Positions 35,165-43,868 of a stretch of DNA of 64,000 nt are shown here, piece by piece. This stretch comes from Methylocaldum sp002005105. Lineage in GTDB: Bacteria > Pseudomonadota > Gammaproteobacteria > Methylococcales > Methylococcaceae. The position numbers and the translations under genes are program-made. Below the pieces are notes generated by a model. It was not told the origin of the DNA, ran no database searches, and worked only from the letters and a program-made list of their open reading frames with translations. Every line of letters begins with the position of its first letter. Positions within the stretch are counted from its first letter, which is position 1. The stretch is taken from positions 4,898,001-4,962,000 of the forward strand of contig NZ_CP194902.1 of assembly GCF_051027545.1 (NCBI RefSeq). Direction: 5' to 3'.

Positions 35165-35290
35165 CAGAAGTGGGCACGAACAACTCGCTCGATTTTCGAG
35201 GAAGCTGCCGTTCAGGAATGACTGGTGTCGAGAATGTTGGATGGCCGGTATGGCCGAATAGTACCCATTCGTCGTTTTCGAATCGATCGG
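35165..35290. repeat. Diverged dispersed repeat (AACTCGCTCGATTTTCGA ... AATGGCCG family)
   Basis: GGGCACGAACAACTCGCTCG, then GCTGCCGTTCAGGAATG match 46337-46390 at most positions. Related fragments are near 12153, 15775, 22305, 29425, 30508 and 47205. Confidence 0.6.
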
Positions 35291-35379
35291 CCAAACTCTG
35301 TCTTTTCGAGCAGCGCGAAGGGACTACTCCTAAGAAATCAGCAAGCCCCCAGATGATATTTCAGGGGCCGGCGGCTGAG

Positions 35380-35740
35380 TTGGGTCGTTCGTACTCCACA
35401 AAGTGCCCGAACGCCCGACCTAAGCGACCGTTCAGGCAAACGTCATCGAGTCCGATCAGACTTCCGTTTTGTTCGGAAATTTCCAAGGCATCGTCCACTT
35501 CGATTCCGAGATAACGAACCGTGCATTCCGGTCGCTGTGGCCAAGCAATAATCGCACCGCCCGAAGATTCCCGGTGCGCCGATACACCAAGGTTGCCTTG
35601 GTTCGCCACATCGAATGGGTTCCATATCGCGCGTGGTCCGGGCCCGTCATCGACTGAACCCACCTTTCCACGTCCGTGCATATTGCCGAGTCGATAGGTG
35701 CGGCGAAGGGAATGCTGGTTTGTGAATACACGCTTGAACA
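35380..35740 (-). pseudogene. Tyrosine recombinase (phage-type integrase) C-terminal remnant, frameshifted
   Basis: In one minus-strand frame, YGTHSMWRTKATLVYRRTG and NLRAVRLLLGHSD match the box II region of a phage integrase (H-x-x-R, then L-L-G-H-x). In another frame, TVRYLGIEVDDALEISEQ carries the catalytic Tyr block. A slip between them separates the parts, so the enzyme is dead. The catalytic Arg of box I is not found upstream. The element that it once mobilised cannot be told. It is not an integron integrase by these motifs. Confidence 0.7.
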
Positions 35741-35913
35741 CGCGATCAAGTGTGATTACTCGAACATCTCCGTGTTCGGATTAAATGATGTGGGTAACTG
35801 TCTCAGCTAAAAGACCCTCACCCAATGTCATCGGGCTTTCCTGTCCGACATCCCCGGGTGAGTTCCGCTAGGCCAGATTCGCTCCCGGCGTATTTGGCCC
35901 CAAAGGAGAGAAC

Positions 35914-36062
35914 TTATTAACCCGGCCTATAAATATAGGCCGGGTTAATCCGGGGCAGGGATGCCCCGGCGCGGCGACAAGCCGCGTGAGCCCAGGCCGG
36001 GCGTGTACCGGCCTGGGCGGCGGCCCGAATTACCAGGAGGGTATTTACGGGCCTGGTTAATA
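35914..36062 (+). repeat. 150-bp multi-hairpin element, copy B
   Basis: Nearly identical to 12925-13075 in the same orientation, with small differences (CCCGAATTACC instead of CCCGTAAATACC, GGTTAATA end). It lies 36 bp upstream of the secreted protein start at 36099. Confidence 0.85.
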
Positions 36063-36098
36063 TCTGGAGCTCCCCCGACATCGAAAAGGAGTTTTGAC

Positions 36099-37148
36099 AT
36101 GACAAATTCAATCAGAACATTGATCAGCGCGACAGCGATCACATTCTCACTGCTTTGCCCACCGACAGCCGTGCAAGCGCAATGGAGCGGATTCCAGAAT
36201 CAGGGTGGAGTCGTGGTTTCAGATCCCAGTTGCAGCTTGATGTTAGATGGCAAGGCTATCTGTGGAACGGTGAGCAGCGCAGGAACGCTGATCGTCAACA
36301 TCTTTAATGGCAGCAGCTGGAGCGGATTTACGGAACTGGACGGGATAATCATAGGAAAACCCAGTTGCACGTATGTGGGCAATAATCAGGCGTTATGCGC
36401 CACGATCGGCACGGATAGCACCGTTTTCGTCAATCGCTATAACGGTGCCTCGTGGAGCGGTTTCCAACAGTTAGGCGGTGTCAGCATTTCCAACCCGGTT
36501 TGTACGGGGATTTTTGGGACGAATCAGGCTATTTGCGCCATCATCGACGCGGACGGTACCCTTATGGCGAATCGCTTCGATGGCACCAATTGGACCGGGT
36601 TTGTAAGCCTCGGTGGAGCGCACATATTCAATCCGACTTGCACCGACGATTTTATAGGCGGAGCCCTCTGTGGTGCGGTTACCACGACGGGCGAGCTCCG
36701 GGTATTACGCTTTGATGGCACGAGCTGGGGCACGGAAACGATCCTAAGCGCCGATGGCTCCATCACAGCCGATCCAAGCTGTACTTTTGTCGATGAGAAC
36801 CAGTTTATCTGTGGGGTCAGAGCCACGAACAGCGCCCTTTACGTCACTCGCTTCGATAGCTCCGCGTGGAGCGCGTTTGAAAACCTCGGAGGCATTCTGA
36901 CTTCGAGTCCAAGTTGCACGCCTTACAACGTGCTGTCAGCAACCCCAAGGGCGCTCTGCGCTGTTAAGGGCACGGATAGTAATCTGTTCGTCAACACCTT
37001 TAACGGCAGTAACTGGACCGGGTATCAACGTACAACATTTTTGAATATTTACGGCGACCCCAGTTGCACTTTGGTTGGTAGCACTCAGGTATTGTGCGGC
37101 GTTAGAGGCACCGACCATTGGCTGTATACAAATATCGGCCAGCTCTAG
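36099..37148 (+). CDS. Secreted propeller-like (PLL-lectin-type) repeat protein
   Basis: A 349-residue protein. ATG at 36099 follows AAAAGGAG and opens a signal peptide (TLISATAITFSLLCPPTAVQA). The mature part is about seven near-identical repeats of some 48 residues: W-S-G-F-x-x-L-G-G, then P-S/T-C-T, then C-x-x-x, then L-x-V-N-R-F-D/N-G-x-x-W. Each repeat has two Cys. The arrangement resembles the seven-bladed propellers of PLL/AAL-type lectins, in which each blade can bind a sugar, and implies a surface or secreted carbohydrate-binding protein. Binding itself is inference. Single gene just after a hairpin element. Confidence 0.75.
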   Translation: MTNSIRTLISATAITFSLLCPPTAVQAQWSGFQNQGGVVVSDPSCSLMLDGKAICGTVSSAGTLIVNIFNGSSWSGFTELDGIIIGKPSCTYVGNNQALCATIGTDSTVFVNRYNGASWSGFQQLGGVSISNPVCTGIFGTNQAICAIIDADGTLMANRFDGTNWTGFVSLGGAHIFNPTCTDDFIGGALCGAVTTTGELRVLRFDGTSWGTETILSADGSITADPSCTFVDENQFICGVRATNSALYVTRFDSSAWSAFENLGGILTSSPSCTPYNVLSATPRALCAVKGTDSNLFVNTFNGSNWTGYQRTTFLNIYGDPSCTLVGSTQVLCGVRGTDHWLYTNIGQL

Positions 37149-37241
37149 TAACCCACGAGTGTGCCAACCCAATCGCACACTCGCCGATCGGGAGGGGCGT
37201 CGCGTGGAGCGACGTCCCTCAAATGTTCGAAGGAGCTACTA

Positions 37242-37346
37242 CTAAGTACATTCCGCAAATATTTGCGGAATCTCGACTGATTGGCTTGATTGGCGGGGTT
37301 GTCCTGCAGGTTGCCTATGCCGCAAGACTTCCCTGAATGTACGTAG
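37242..37346 (+). mobile_element. 105-bp element family B, copy 2
   Basis: Same as 21819-21923 but inverted. Ends CTAAGTACATTC and GAATGTACGTAG. Its right end CGTAG overlaps the left end TAGAGC of family A copy 2. Confidence 0.85.
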
Positions 37347-37574
37347 AGCGTTTTCATCTCGCTCGTACGGCAAAACCGGCTTGGCAGGAGTCGTTGGCGC
37401 CTTCGGCTCGGGTGAATGGATTCAAGCATTCGTAGGTCGGCAATCCTTTCCCAATCGCAAACGGTCGCTTTAGTCGCGACCCTTCCGACGAAGATGCGCG
37501 GCCGAGACGTGGCGTCGGGAAAGGATTCCCGACCTACTCGTGAGTGCCCGTACAGTCGGTATGAAAATGCTCTA
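37344..37574 (+). mobile_element. MITE-like element family A, copy 2
   Basis: Ends TAGAGCGTTTTCAT and ATGAAAATGCTCTA. Same orientation as copy 1 with the CTCGTACGGCAAAAC block. Contains one AATCGCAAACGG insert and the GTAGGTCGGCAATCC hairpin. Confidence 0.82.
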
Positions 37575-37691
37575 GCCCGCTAAAGAGTCTGCTGTAGTAT
37601 CAGCGCCCGAATCTTTTCTATGAGGCGGTTGTCCGCCTAAGTAAGGGTAGTGAGTTGTCACCCAGAAATCGGGGGCGACCGGCTCCTTATC

Positions 37692-37782
37692 GGGCAGGGG
37701 CCCCCTTTTCAGACTGCCGCGACATCCCGCGGCAAAAAATCCTGACGGCGATGAACCTTTTCGGAATTTCCCGAAATCTACA
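37692..37782 (+). promoter_or_regulatory. Duplicated 91-bp leader, copy 1 (candidate ECF promoter)
   Basis: About 93% identical to 43869-43960 in inverted orientation. It ends 60 bp before the sigma gene. It includes a hairpin GCCGCG/CGCGGC and a promoter-like pair: GAACC (37753) as -35 and TCTAC (37777) as -10, with a 19-base spacer (an ECF spacer is commonly 16-18, so this is approximate). The same two boxes recur in copy 2. Confidence 0.6.
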
Positions 37783-37841
37783 GATTAGACTCGGATTATT
37801 CCTGCTTCGGAAAAACCAACCATGGTACCGATTCATTGCCT

Positions 37842-38471
37842 ATGACCGTCGATCCCACGCTAATCCTGCCTGATAGACAAACCGCCTCATGCATCGATGA
37901 ACATCGGGATCGGGAACTGATGACCGGTATCCAGGCGCGCGATGTGAGTGCTTTCGAGATGTTGTATTCGGCCTTCTACCATCGCTTGTCCCGGTTTATT
38001 TTTCAGGCGACGCGACAGCCGGATATGGTGGAGGATGTGATCAATGAAACGATGCTAGTCGTGTGGGAAAAGCCCGAGACCTTTGATTACACATGTAAGG
38101 TATCAACTTGGATTTTCGGTATTGCTTATCGAAAGGCGCTTAAGGCCTCGGCGAAGCAGGCCAGATCCGCCCATGCCGTGCCTATTGACGAGTTCGGAGA
38201 GGAATTGGCGGATAACAGAGCGTCACCGGCACGGCAGGTGGAAGGCGAGGATCTGCTCTCCGTTGCTTTGGACTCGCTCCCGCAGGAGCAACGCGCCGTT
38301 ATCGAGTTGACCTTTGGCCATGGACTTCGTTATCAGGAGATCGCAGCCATCCTCGACTGTCCGGAAAATACGGTGAAAACACGGATGTTTCATGCACGCA
38401 AGAGGCTTCAGACCTTATTTAACGAGCTGACACCGGAGCTCATGGATCCTTCCGAAGAGGATATGTCATGA
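37842..38471 (+). CDS. ECF-type RNA polymerase sigma factor
   Basis: A 209-residue sigma-70 family ECF factor. Region 2 (FEMLYSAFYHRLSRFIFQAT, then VEDVINETMLVVWEKPETF) and region 4 (LDSLPQEQRAVIELTFGHGL, then YQEIAAILDCPENTVKTRMF) are canonical and no region 3 lies between. ATG at 37842 is chosen over a TTG two codons upstream; no strong ribosome site is visible. The convergent anti-sigma/subtilisin operon lies opposite. A 91-bp leader upstream is duplicated in front of a small secreted gene, so this factor may drive both. Confidence 0.9.
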   Translation: MTVDPTLILPDRQTASCIDEHRDRELMTGIQARDVSAFEMLYSAFYHRLSRFIFQATRQPDMVEDVINETMLVVWEKPETFDYTCKVSTWIFGIAYRKALKASAKQARSAHAVPIDEFGEELADNRASPARQVEGEDLLSVALDSLPQEQRAVIELTFGHGLRYQEIAAILDCPENTVKTRMFHARKRLQTLFNELTPELMDPSEEDMS

Positions 38472-38542
38472 CGCCGGCTGCTCGCGCGATAGAAAGCTCT
38501 CCACCTAGTCATGAAGCGGCGGTTCGGGAACGTGAAGATCGG

Positions 38543-39850
38543 CTACGAAGGCTTTCCGCAATCAGGGATACCGAGCAATCGCGCGAGTGCAAGGCAAGCA
38601 TCGACGATCCGGTCCAATGGATTCGGAGCTTGTGCGGAGGTCGCCGCCGACGCGTGTAGGAGTTCTATAGCCTCAGGCGAGGTCAAGCTGGGCTTGAGTT
38701 GCCGCATCAGGGCCAACAGGCCCGTGACATGGGGAGCGGCGAAGGAACTACCGGACACGAAGTCGTACCTCCCGTGCGGCAGTGTCGTAAGAATATCGGT
38801 ACCGGGGGCATGGATCCCATCGTTGGCGGCCGCTTCCGGCTTGCGATCCACCTGGGCGGCTCGGACCGCAATGACTCCGGTCTGATTGGCGGGAAAGCCC
38901 GCGATCGATCCGTTTTCACGGGCGTCCGCGCCGACCACGAGGATACCCTGATCGATCGCCGCCCGAAGAAGCCGTCCGACCAGCGGATCATCAGGCCCGG
39001 TCAGGCTCAGATTGATGATATGGGTGCCAAGACGCACGGCTTCATTGAGCGCCGCCAAGAGCGTAAAGCTGTTGCACACTGCAGCGACGGAACCGAAGCG
39101 CTCCGGCCAACACGCCTTGAGCGCGTAGATTTTGGCATCGGGCGCAACTCCGGCAATGCCAATCCCATTTCCACGGTGAGCGGCGACTATGCCGGCGACA
39201 GCCGTCCCGTGGATATCATCGGTCGGTTTATCGTGATTCGATGATGCCAGATTTTTAGAGACAGCGATTTGGCCCCTGAGGTCGGGATGGGTATCATCCA
39301 CACCGGTATCGACCAGCGCGATGCGAACGCCCCGTCCAGTCGCCAGACGATGGGCTTCCTCGATGTGCATGCGCTGTAAGTTCTTTTGCAGTCGAAAATA
39401 AGGATCACTGCCGAAGGAAGCCGACGCATTATTTACTAAAGCCCGGAAGGTCCGCATGATCTGTACGGATTCGACCCGGCGATCCTGCGCGATGGACTTG
39501 ATCGTATCGGCAGGGATTTGACCGACAGGAATTTCGTACACCACGCACACTACTCTCAAAACGGTAACCGGCCATTCCGCCATCAGCTTCAGCCCGTACT
39601 GCTCCGCCAAATCTACCGCGACGCGGGTGCTCCAGGCAGAACTCATGTAACGGCCATGTGCGCGATAACGATCCAGAATATTGTCCGGCACCTTGCGTCC
39701 GATGCTCGAATCGGTGAAAGTCACCAGGATGCGCCGCTCTTCAATCGATGAATCGGCCTCAGGACCGATGCTTGGAAAATCACGGTCCGTCACGCATCCG
39801 GTCAGTTGCAACAGGAGCGCCAAGACTAAAGCGATCAAGCTGAACGTCAT
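38543..39850 (-). CDS. Subtilisin-family (S8) serine protease lipoprotein
   Basis: A 435-residue lipoprotein (lipobox LQLTGC). A pro-domain-like N-terminal part precedes the protease. Catalytic residues are D181 (ALVDTGVDDTHPD), H214 (DIHGTAVAGI) and S369 (SGSSFAAPHVTGL), with the oxyanion Asn probably in GADARENG. The start overlaps the anti-sigma stop by ATGA (39847-39850). It is expected on the periplasmic side of the inner membrane or the outer membrane. The operon pairing with an anti-sigma factor suggests that it takes part in signal relay or in maturation of secreted products of the sigma regulon. Confidence 0.9.
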   Translation of the reverse strand: MTFSLIALVLALLLQLTGCVTDRDFPSIGPEADSSIEERRILVTFTDSSIGRKVPDNILDRYRAHGRYMSSAWSTRVAVDLAEQYGLKLMAEWPVTVLRVVCVVYEIPVGQIPADTIKSIAQDRRVESVQIMRTFRALVNNASASFGSDPYFRLQKNLQRMHIEEAHRLATGRGVRIALVDTGVDDTHPDLRGQIAVSKNLASSNHDKPTDDIHGTAVAGIVAAHRGNGIGIAGVAPDAKIYALKACWPERFGSVAAVCNSFTLLAALNEAVRLGTHIINLSLTGPDDPLVGRLLRAAIDQGILVVGADARENGSIAGFPANQTGVIAVRAAQVDRKPEAAANDGIHAPGTDILTTLPHGRYDFVSGSSFAAPHVTGLLALMRQLKPSLTSPEAIELLHASAATSAQAPNPLDRIVDACLALARLLGIPDCGKPS

Positions 39851-40554
39851 GGCACCGAAGAAGGCCCGGTTGTCGGCTCTGCCAGCAATACACCCGGTTG
39901 GCGCCGAAGGTAGGCCAAGGCCGCTTCGATCCTCGCATGCTTGTCTCTGCCGTTGGCCAGTCGGACCGTATAAACGTCCGCCGAACCGGGCATGTCGACT
40001 CGGCTCCCGTCGACTGCTTTCAAGAGCGCATCAACATTTTCGGCGCCAAGACTCGGTTCGACCACCAGGCGCAGATCCCCCTGATTCGAGGCTGCGGTCG
40101 AAGCGGGGTCGGCCAAAGTTCGAAACCGGGGCTCCGTTAGTTGATCCCACTGGCGCCAGCTCAAGGGGACGATCAGCAGCAAAAGCACCACCGCCAGAGC
40201 CACGCGGGTCAGTGGCTTGCTTATGATGACCGGAAAATGCCGGAGCCAGGTTCGAAGTTGGCCAAATCGATCGAAGTGCAACGCCGCCGATTCGGATCGT
40301 TCACGCTGCCGAATGGTGGCGAGCAGGCGAGAGTATCCGGCCTGCGGATCCAGATTCGGACAAGGCGTGTGAGAGATTCGCTCCGAAAGCGCGTAAAGCT
40401 TCACCCGTTCACGTCGGCAAATCAGGCAACGGCTCAAATGCGCCTCCACCCGCGCCTGCTCTTCGCTCTGTAGGGTTCCGGTTATATGCCAGGGCAACAG
40501 TGAAAACACATCATCGTGCTCACGGTCCGGCGGGCATGGCTTACTCAGATTCAT
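39847..40554 (-). CDS. Anti-sigma factor with zf-HC2-like domain and prodomain-like periplasmic part
   Basis: A 235-residue protein. The N-terminal cytoplasmic domain has HLSRCLICRRE (H-x3-C-x2-C of zf-HC2). A single membrane helix (VALAVVLLLLIVPLSW) is near residue 125. The periplasmic end reads VDALLKAVDGSRVDMPGSADV, then YTVRL and ALAYLRRQPGVLLAEP, like an I9/subtilisin-prodomain-type fold. It should hold the ECF factor and sense envelope signals. Its gene overlaps that of the protease downstream by ATGA, so the two are made together. Specific cognate pairing is inference from the location. Confidence 0.85.
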   Translation of the reverse strand: MNLSKPCPPDREHDDVFSLLPWHITGTLQSEEQARVEAHLSRCLICRRERVKLYALSERISHTPCPNLDPQAGYSRLLATIRQRERSESAALHFDRFGQLRTWLRHFPVIISKPLTRVALAVVLLLLIVPLSWRQWDQLTEPRFRTLADPASTAASNQGDLRLVVEPSLGAENVDALLKAVDGSRVDMPGSADVYTVRLANGRDKHARIEAALAYLRRQPGVLLAEPTTGPSSVP

Positions 40555-40882
40555 CGCGCTTCTCCAACAATAAGAGCATCCAACTTAGGCATCCCATCAT
40601 CCAAGAAGAGCTCGAGCTATTTGCAAATGTGAGACATACGTTCAGCGCTTCTCGAACGCTACACCACTGTCGAACAGGTCTAGCCCATAAGCCTGCATTC
40701 TAGGGGGCGTCCTTCAAAAGAAACTCGACCTGTCGTCATTACAAAACCATTGGACCCGAACAAGGTCGACCGTGCTCTTTTGACCGTTCGGCTATCCGGC
40801 TAGTAAGCGATAAATCGCCTACAAGAGGACCTGTCAATCCGCGGTTCTACTCTATTTATTCCGCGGCCAGGCCAAAAGTTCA

Positions 40883-41602
40883 CTAAAAGCCGACAGAGAG
40901 GGAAAATAGAAAGCGGTCATCCAGCGGCTGGAGATATATCGATCCATTCTCAGGCTCGTCCTCGTGATGCTCGTAATAAGGCAACTTGGTATCCACATAG
41001 CGCAAATCGACCGAAATATACCGATTCACGTACCAGGTCACTCCGGCATTCCAGAAAAAGTAGTCGTAGTGCGCCAGTTCGCCGGCCTGATGAAAGCCTA
41101 CGCCCGCGGACAGTTGCAGCCGATCCACCGGGCTATAGCGGCCGACCAGTTCATAGGCCAAGGTCTTGGCGCCACGGTTATAGGTATCGTAGGCGAAAGC
41201 CACCCGAGCGCTCAGAAGATCGCGGTAATGGAGCGAACCGTAGAGTTCGTTATAGTCCGAGTCCTGGCCGAACACATTGCCATCATATAGATACCGGCTA
41301 GCCGCGAGATCAAGCTTCCAGTTCTTGGCAAACTTGGTCGCCCAACCCAGATAAGGATTGATTTCCACATGGGCTCGGTCATCGTAGTATTCATCGTCGA
41401 AACTCACCGGCGCCACCCAGAGGCCGGCATACAGGCCGATTTCGTGCTCGTATTCCAGATTCCCCAGGCCGACGGGATTGTTTCTGCTCTTCGTATAGCC
41501 CCGATAAACATAATCCGTTGCAAAGCTCACGGATCCCTTGAAGTCGGCAAGCGCCGGAACACTGAACAAGGCGAGCAGTAGCCACGAAAGCCTACGATTC
41601 AT
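40883..41602 (-). CDS. TIGR02001-type outer-membrane beta-barrel protein
   Basis: A 239-residue protein. ATG at 41602 opens a signal peptide (LSWLLLALFSVPALA). The mature sequence begins DFKGSVSFATDYVYRGYTKS, a match to the Gcw_chp/TIGR02001 family of outer-membrane proteins (A-T-D-Y-V-x-R-G-x-S). Tyr-rich strands follow and it ends on a Phe (FSLSVGF), as outer-membrane barrels do. Some family members are regulated by metal or light; no function is settled. It lies next to the ECF locus but with its own spacing (330 bp), and membership of the regulon is untested. Confidence 0.85.
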   Translation of the reverse strand: MNRRLSWLLLALFSVPALADFKGSVSFATDYVYRGYTKSRNNPVGLGNLEYEHEIGLYAGLWVAPVSFDDEYYDDRAHVEINPYLGWATKFAKNWKLDLAASRYLYDGNVFGQDSDYNELYGSLHYRDLLSARVAFAYDTYNRGAKTLAYELVGRYSPVDRLQLSAGVGFHQAGELAHYDYFFWNAGVTWYVNRYISVDLRYVDTKLPYYEHHEDEPENGSIYLQPLDDRFLFSLSVGF

Positions 41603-42297
41603 GAAAGCTCTTATCGGTTTCGGCAAGGGATATGACCGCATTCTCTCCGGGAACGATCAGGAGAGATCCGATGTCGACAAGCGTGAACTCAGCTCGCCAT
41701 GAGAGAATTCGTCCGACCGACACATCTTCGGCTGACGACGGACGGCAGGCGTTCACACGTCCGGCCTCGGATAGGGACGGAACTCCGGTGATGCGCATAG
41801 CGAAGGCGCACGGCAGAAGGCTCGCACGGGGGCTGAGCAGCGCGGGTTCCGGGAGTTGGGCGTTGGGCTGTCATAGGAAACTCCTCCTGAGTCAGTTGGG
41901 CGATCGAGTCGCGCAAATGCCTATCCACTGGCTATGCCAAGTTGTGGAACCAAAAAGATAACGGCGGTCCGCCAGGAATACTACTTGGAGTCGGTCCAAA
42001 TATTGGAAAGTTCAACCCACCTCCGAGATTCTTGCGGCGGATACCTTTCAACCTGAAGGATACACAGCAAGCCCGAACGAGTCAGCACGGCACACCTTTC
42101 CCGAGCTATAGGCAGTCCGTCGTTTGTAAAACCTCCCGTCCGCTCAAGCATCCTATCGACTTTCGTCGTATTCGGTTCATGCGACTAGGACGGGTGTTCG
42201 AGGGCAAAGAAGGTTTTCTACTGACAGTGTCGGGCTGGTATCGAGAAATCTGACCTCGGGTGTCTCTAATTCCATTCGGCATTCGAGTGAACATTAC
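41603..42297. other. Gene-free stretch
   Basis: No frame carries a family motif. Only short unlinked frames are present, and nothing repeats clearly with other parts of the window. Confidence 0.5.
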
Positions 42298-42376
42298 GTA
42301 GGGTGGGTTAGCGGAGCGTAACCCACCGATTCGAGGTCGCTCGGTGGGTTACGGCCTCGCGGCCTAACCCACCCTA
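42298..42376. repeat. Palindromic REP-type repeat (GTAGGGTGGGTTAG ... CTAACCCACCCTAC)
   Basis: A near-perfect inverted pair: GTAGGGTGGGTTAGCGGAGC at one end and CCTAACCCACCCTAC at the other, with an inner GTAACCCACCGA / TCGGTGGGTTAC. This is a common type of bacterial intergenic palindrome. Confidence 0.85.
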
Positions 42377-42509
42377 CAAAAATTAATGCCTGATTGAAAG
42401 CGATTTGGAATAACCGCCCCACACATGCGGACCGGGATAAGAAACACAAGATCGAAAAAGCAGTCTGCCAGGACAGCGCAAAAAAGAGGGAATCGCAAGT
42501 TACGACGCC

Positions 42510-42930
42510 GGCAAGAGGGTGAAAAGCCGCAACCGGCCTATCGCGGTCGATACCTTGGTATTGGCGGATGCTGTGATTTCGGCCGGGATTCAGGATCGAA
42601 TTGGGGTTCATCACCTGGTCTTGCGTCGACTGCCGTCGCCAATCCACCGGATCTAGGCCATCTTGGCTGATGCCGCCTACAGCGGCAGCCGGCTCGATTG
42701 GACCGGATACCTGTTCCGATGAATCCTGACGATGGTGAGCCGCGTCATGCCGGACTGTTCGAAGTGCTGCCCTGGCGCTGCTGGTTGGCCGAGCGGGCTT
42801 CGCCTGGCCCAGCAATAATGCACGCCGCTTGAGCAAAGATTACGAGATCCACTCCGCCGCCTCAAAGGGCTTTATTCGGATCACCATGATTTCTCCCATG
42901 CTTCGCCGCCCCCCTTCCCGCGTTTGAAAA
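42510..42930 (+). pseudogene. IS5-family transposase remnant, badly decayed
   Basis: One frame reads RNRPIAVDTLVLADAV, then ISAGIQDR, then ILADAAYSGSRLDW, which matches the DDE core of IS5-type transposases (R-x-I-A-V-D-T-L, then A-D-x-A-Y-x-G). A later frame gives RRLSKDYEIHSAASKGFI and ITMISPMLRR, the typical family C terminus. Several slips and stops separate them. No terminal repeats were located. Confidence 0.65.
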
Positions 42931-43023
42931 CTATTTCCGACTGACGACCGGTGTACGGATTGATGCGCCAATCCATGCTCCTCAATCCATACGCCGGCGG
43001 ACGTCGATCGCTATGACACAATT

Positions 43024-43389
43024 TTAAAGATGCGAAGACGTCGTAAGATGCCAACTTTGGGTACAGGGTGGCGAGCTGCAAACCTGAAACAGCGAGGTCG
43101 CGCGATCGACCCGCTTTTCAGTCACAGTGCCATTGGCTGCTTGCATTGTGCTCTCAAGCACCACCGCTTGCATCACGGCTTGTTGCGATGCCAGATCGAC
43201 CGAACCGGACGCAATATCCAGCCCGCCTTCCACTCGATCGAGCGCGCTATCGTCCAGCCGAGACAACGCAGTACCCGTTTCTTGCTGGGACAGATTATCC
43301 AAGGCGTGAAACTGGGAATCAGCGGAGGCCGCAGCCATACATAAGAGAGCGAGCGGTAGCAGACCGCCCCATGTAAATGATGTTTTCAT
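43024..43389 (-). CDS. Small secreted protein with a VEGG motif (a)
   Basis: A 121-residue protein. ATG at 43389 is preceded by GGAG 7 bp upstream; an ATG four codons earlier is the alternative. Signal peptide (LLPLALLCMAAASADS), then a short segment ending in LDDSALDRVEGG (a Leu-rich helix, then Gly-Gly), then LDIASGSVDLASQQAVMQAV and a Thr/Ser-rich tail with two Cys (VCSSPPC). The pattern resembles LSxxELxxVxGG leader motifs of exported peptides, but it follows a Sec signal instead of starting the protein. Shares the VEGG motif with the neighbour at 43502-43810. No homology I can name. Confidence 0.6.
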   Translation of the reverse strand: MKTSFTWGGLLPLALLCMAAASADSQFHALDNLSQQETGTALSRLDDSALDRVEGGLDIASGSVDLASQQAVMQAVVLESTMQAANGTVTEKRVDRATSLFQVCSSPPCTQSWHLTTSSHL

Positions 43390-43416
43390 CGGCCGCTCCA
43401 TACTTTTCTGATTGAA

Positions 43417-43456
43417 GCAAAAAGGCGGGGGATCGTATGACCGTTCCCCCGCCTGG
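43417..43456 (-). terminator. Rho-independent terminator
   Basis: On the minus strand AGGCGGGGG and CCCCCGCCT form a strong stem, followed by TTTTT, just downstream of the gene at 43502-43810. It separates the two small secreted genes, so each likely has its own transcript. Confidence 0.75.
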
Positions 43457-43501
43457 TTCTCCGGCCCTCATCAGCATTCGATATGGGCCATGGGCTTCGC
43501 T

Positions 43502-43810
43502 TTATTTACCGCCAATGCTCTGCTGCGTGACCGCCACAATATTCTGATTGGCGCCGCCCTTGCCCAAGGCTAGGTTGACCGCGGTTATCGTGGTTACGGC
43601 TATGTTCTGGTTAACGTTACCAACGTTTAATTTACGATCGTGATCTTTCTTAAACGGGAACAAAATCCCGCCTTCGACAGCAGAGAGTTGCCCTTCGGTC
43701 ATCGGTTTCAAGCTGGACACCTTGCCCAATGCCCGGAAGTCGTTATCGGCCATTGCAGGCCCGGCCATCATCACCGAAGACAGTACTGCTGCTATTGCAT
43801 AAGATTTCAT
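43502..43810 (-). CDS. Small secreted protein with a VEGG motif (b)
   Basis: A 102-residue protein with ribosome site AAGGAG 8 bp upstream of the ATG (43810) and a signal peptide (AIAAVLSSVMMAGPAMA). The mature part has FRALGKVSSLKPMTEGQLSA just before VEGG at about residue 47. Then come a basic segment (FPFKKDHDRKLNV) and a repeated Asn-Gln pattern (GNVNQNIAVTTITAV, ANQNIVAVTQQSIGGK), which looks like a curlin-like or beta-helical strand pair. It is preceded by the second copy of the 91-bp leader. Function is unknown. Confidence 0.72.
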   Translation of the reverse strand: MKSYAIAAVLSSVMMAGPAMADNDFRALGKVSSLKPMTEGQLSAVEGGILFPFKKDHDRKLNVGNVNQNIAVTTITAVNLALGKGGANQNIVAVTQQSIGGK

Positions 43811-43868
43811 AATCGAACTCCTTGTATTACAGGGTTAACGCCTCCCCTATCCTCGCATTCCTTCTTTT

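Noticed and set aside
35361..35741. 126-codon minus-strand frame as an intact gene
   Set aside because: It is only one of two frames of the broken integrase and has no conserved start.
42294..42836. 180-codon minus-strand frame
   Set aside because: It reads the opposite strand of the IS5 remnant and a palindrome; no motif.
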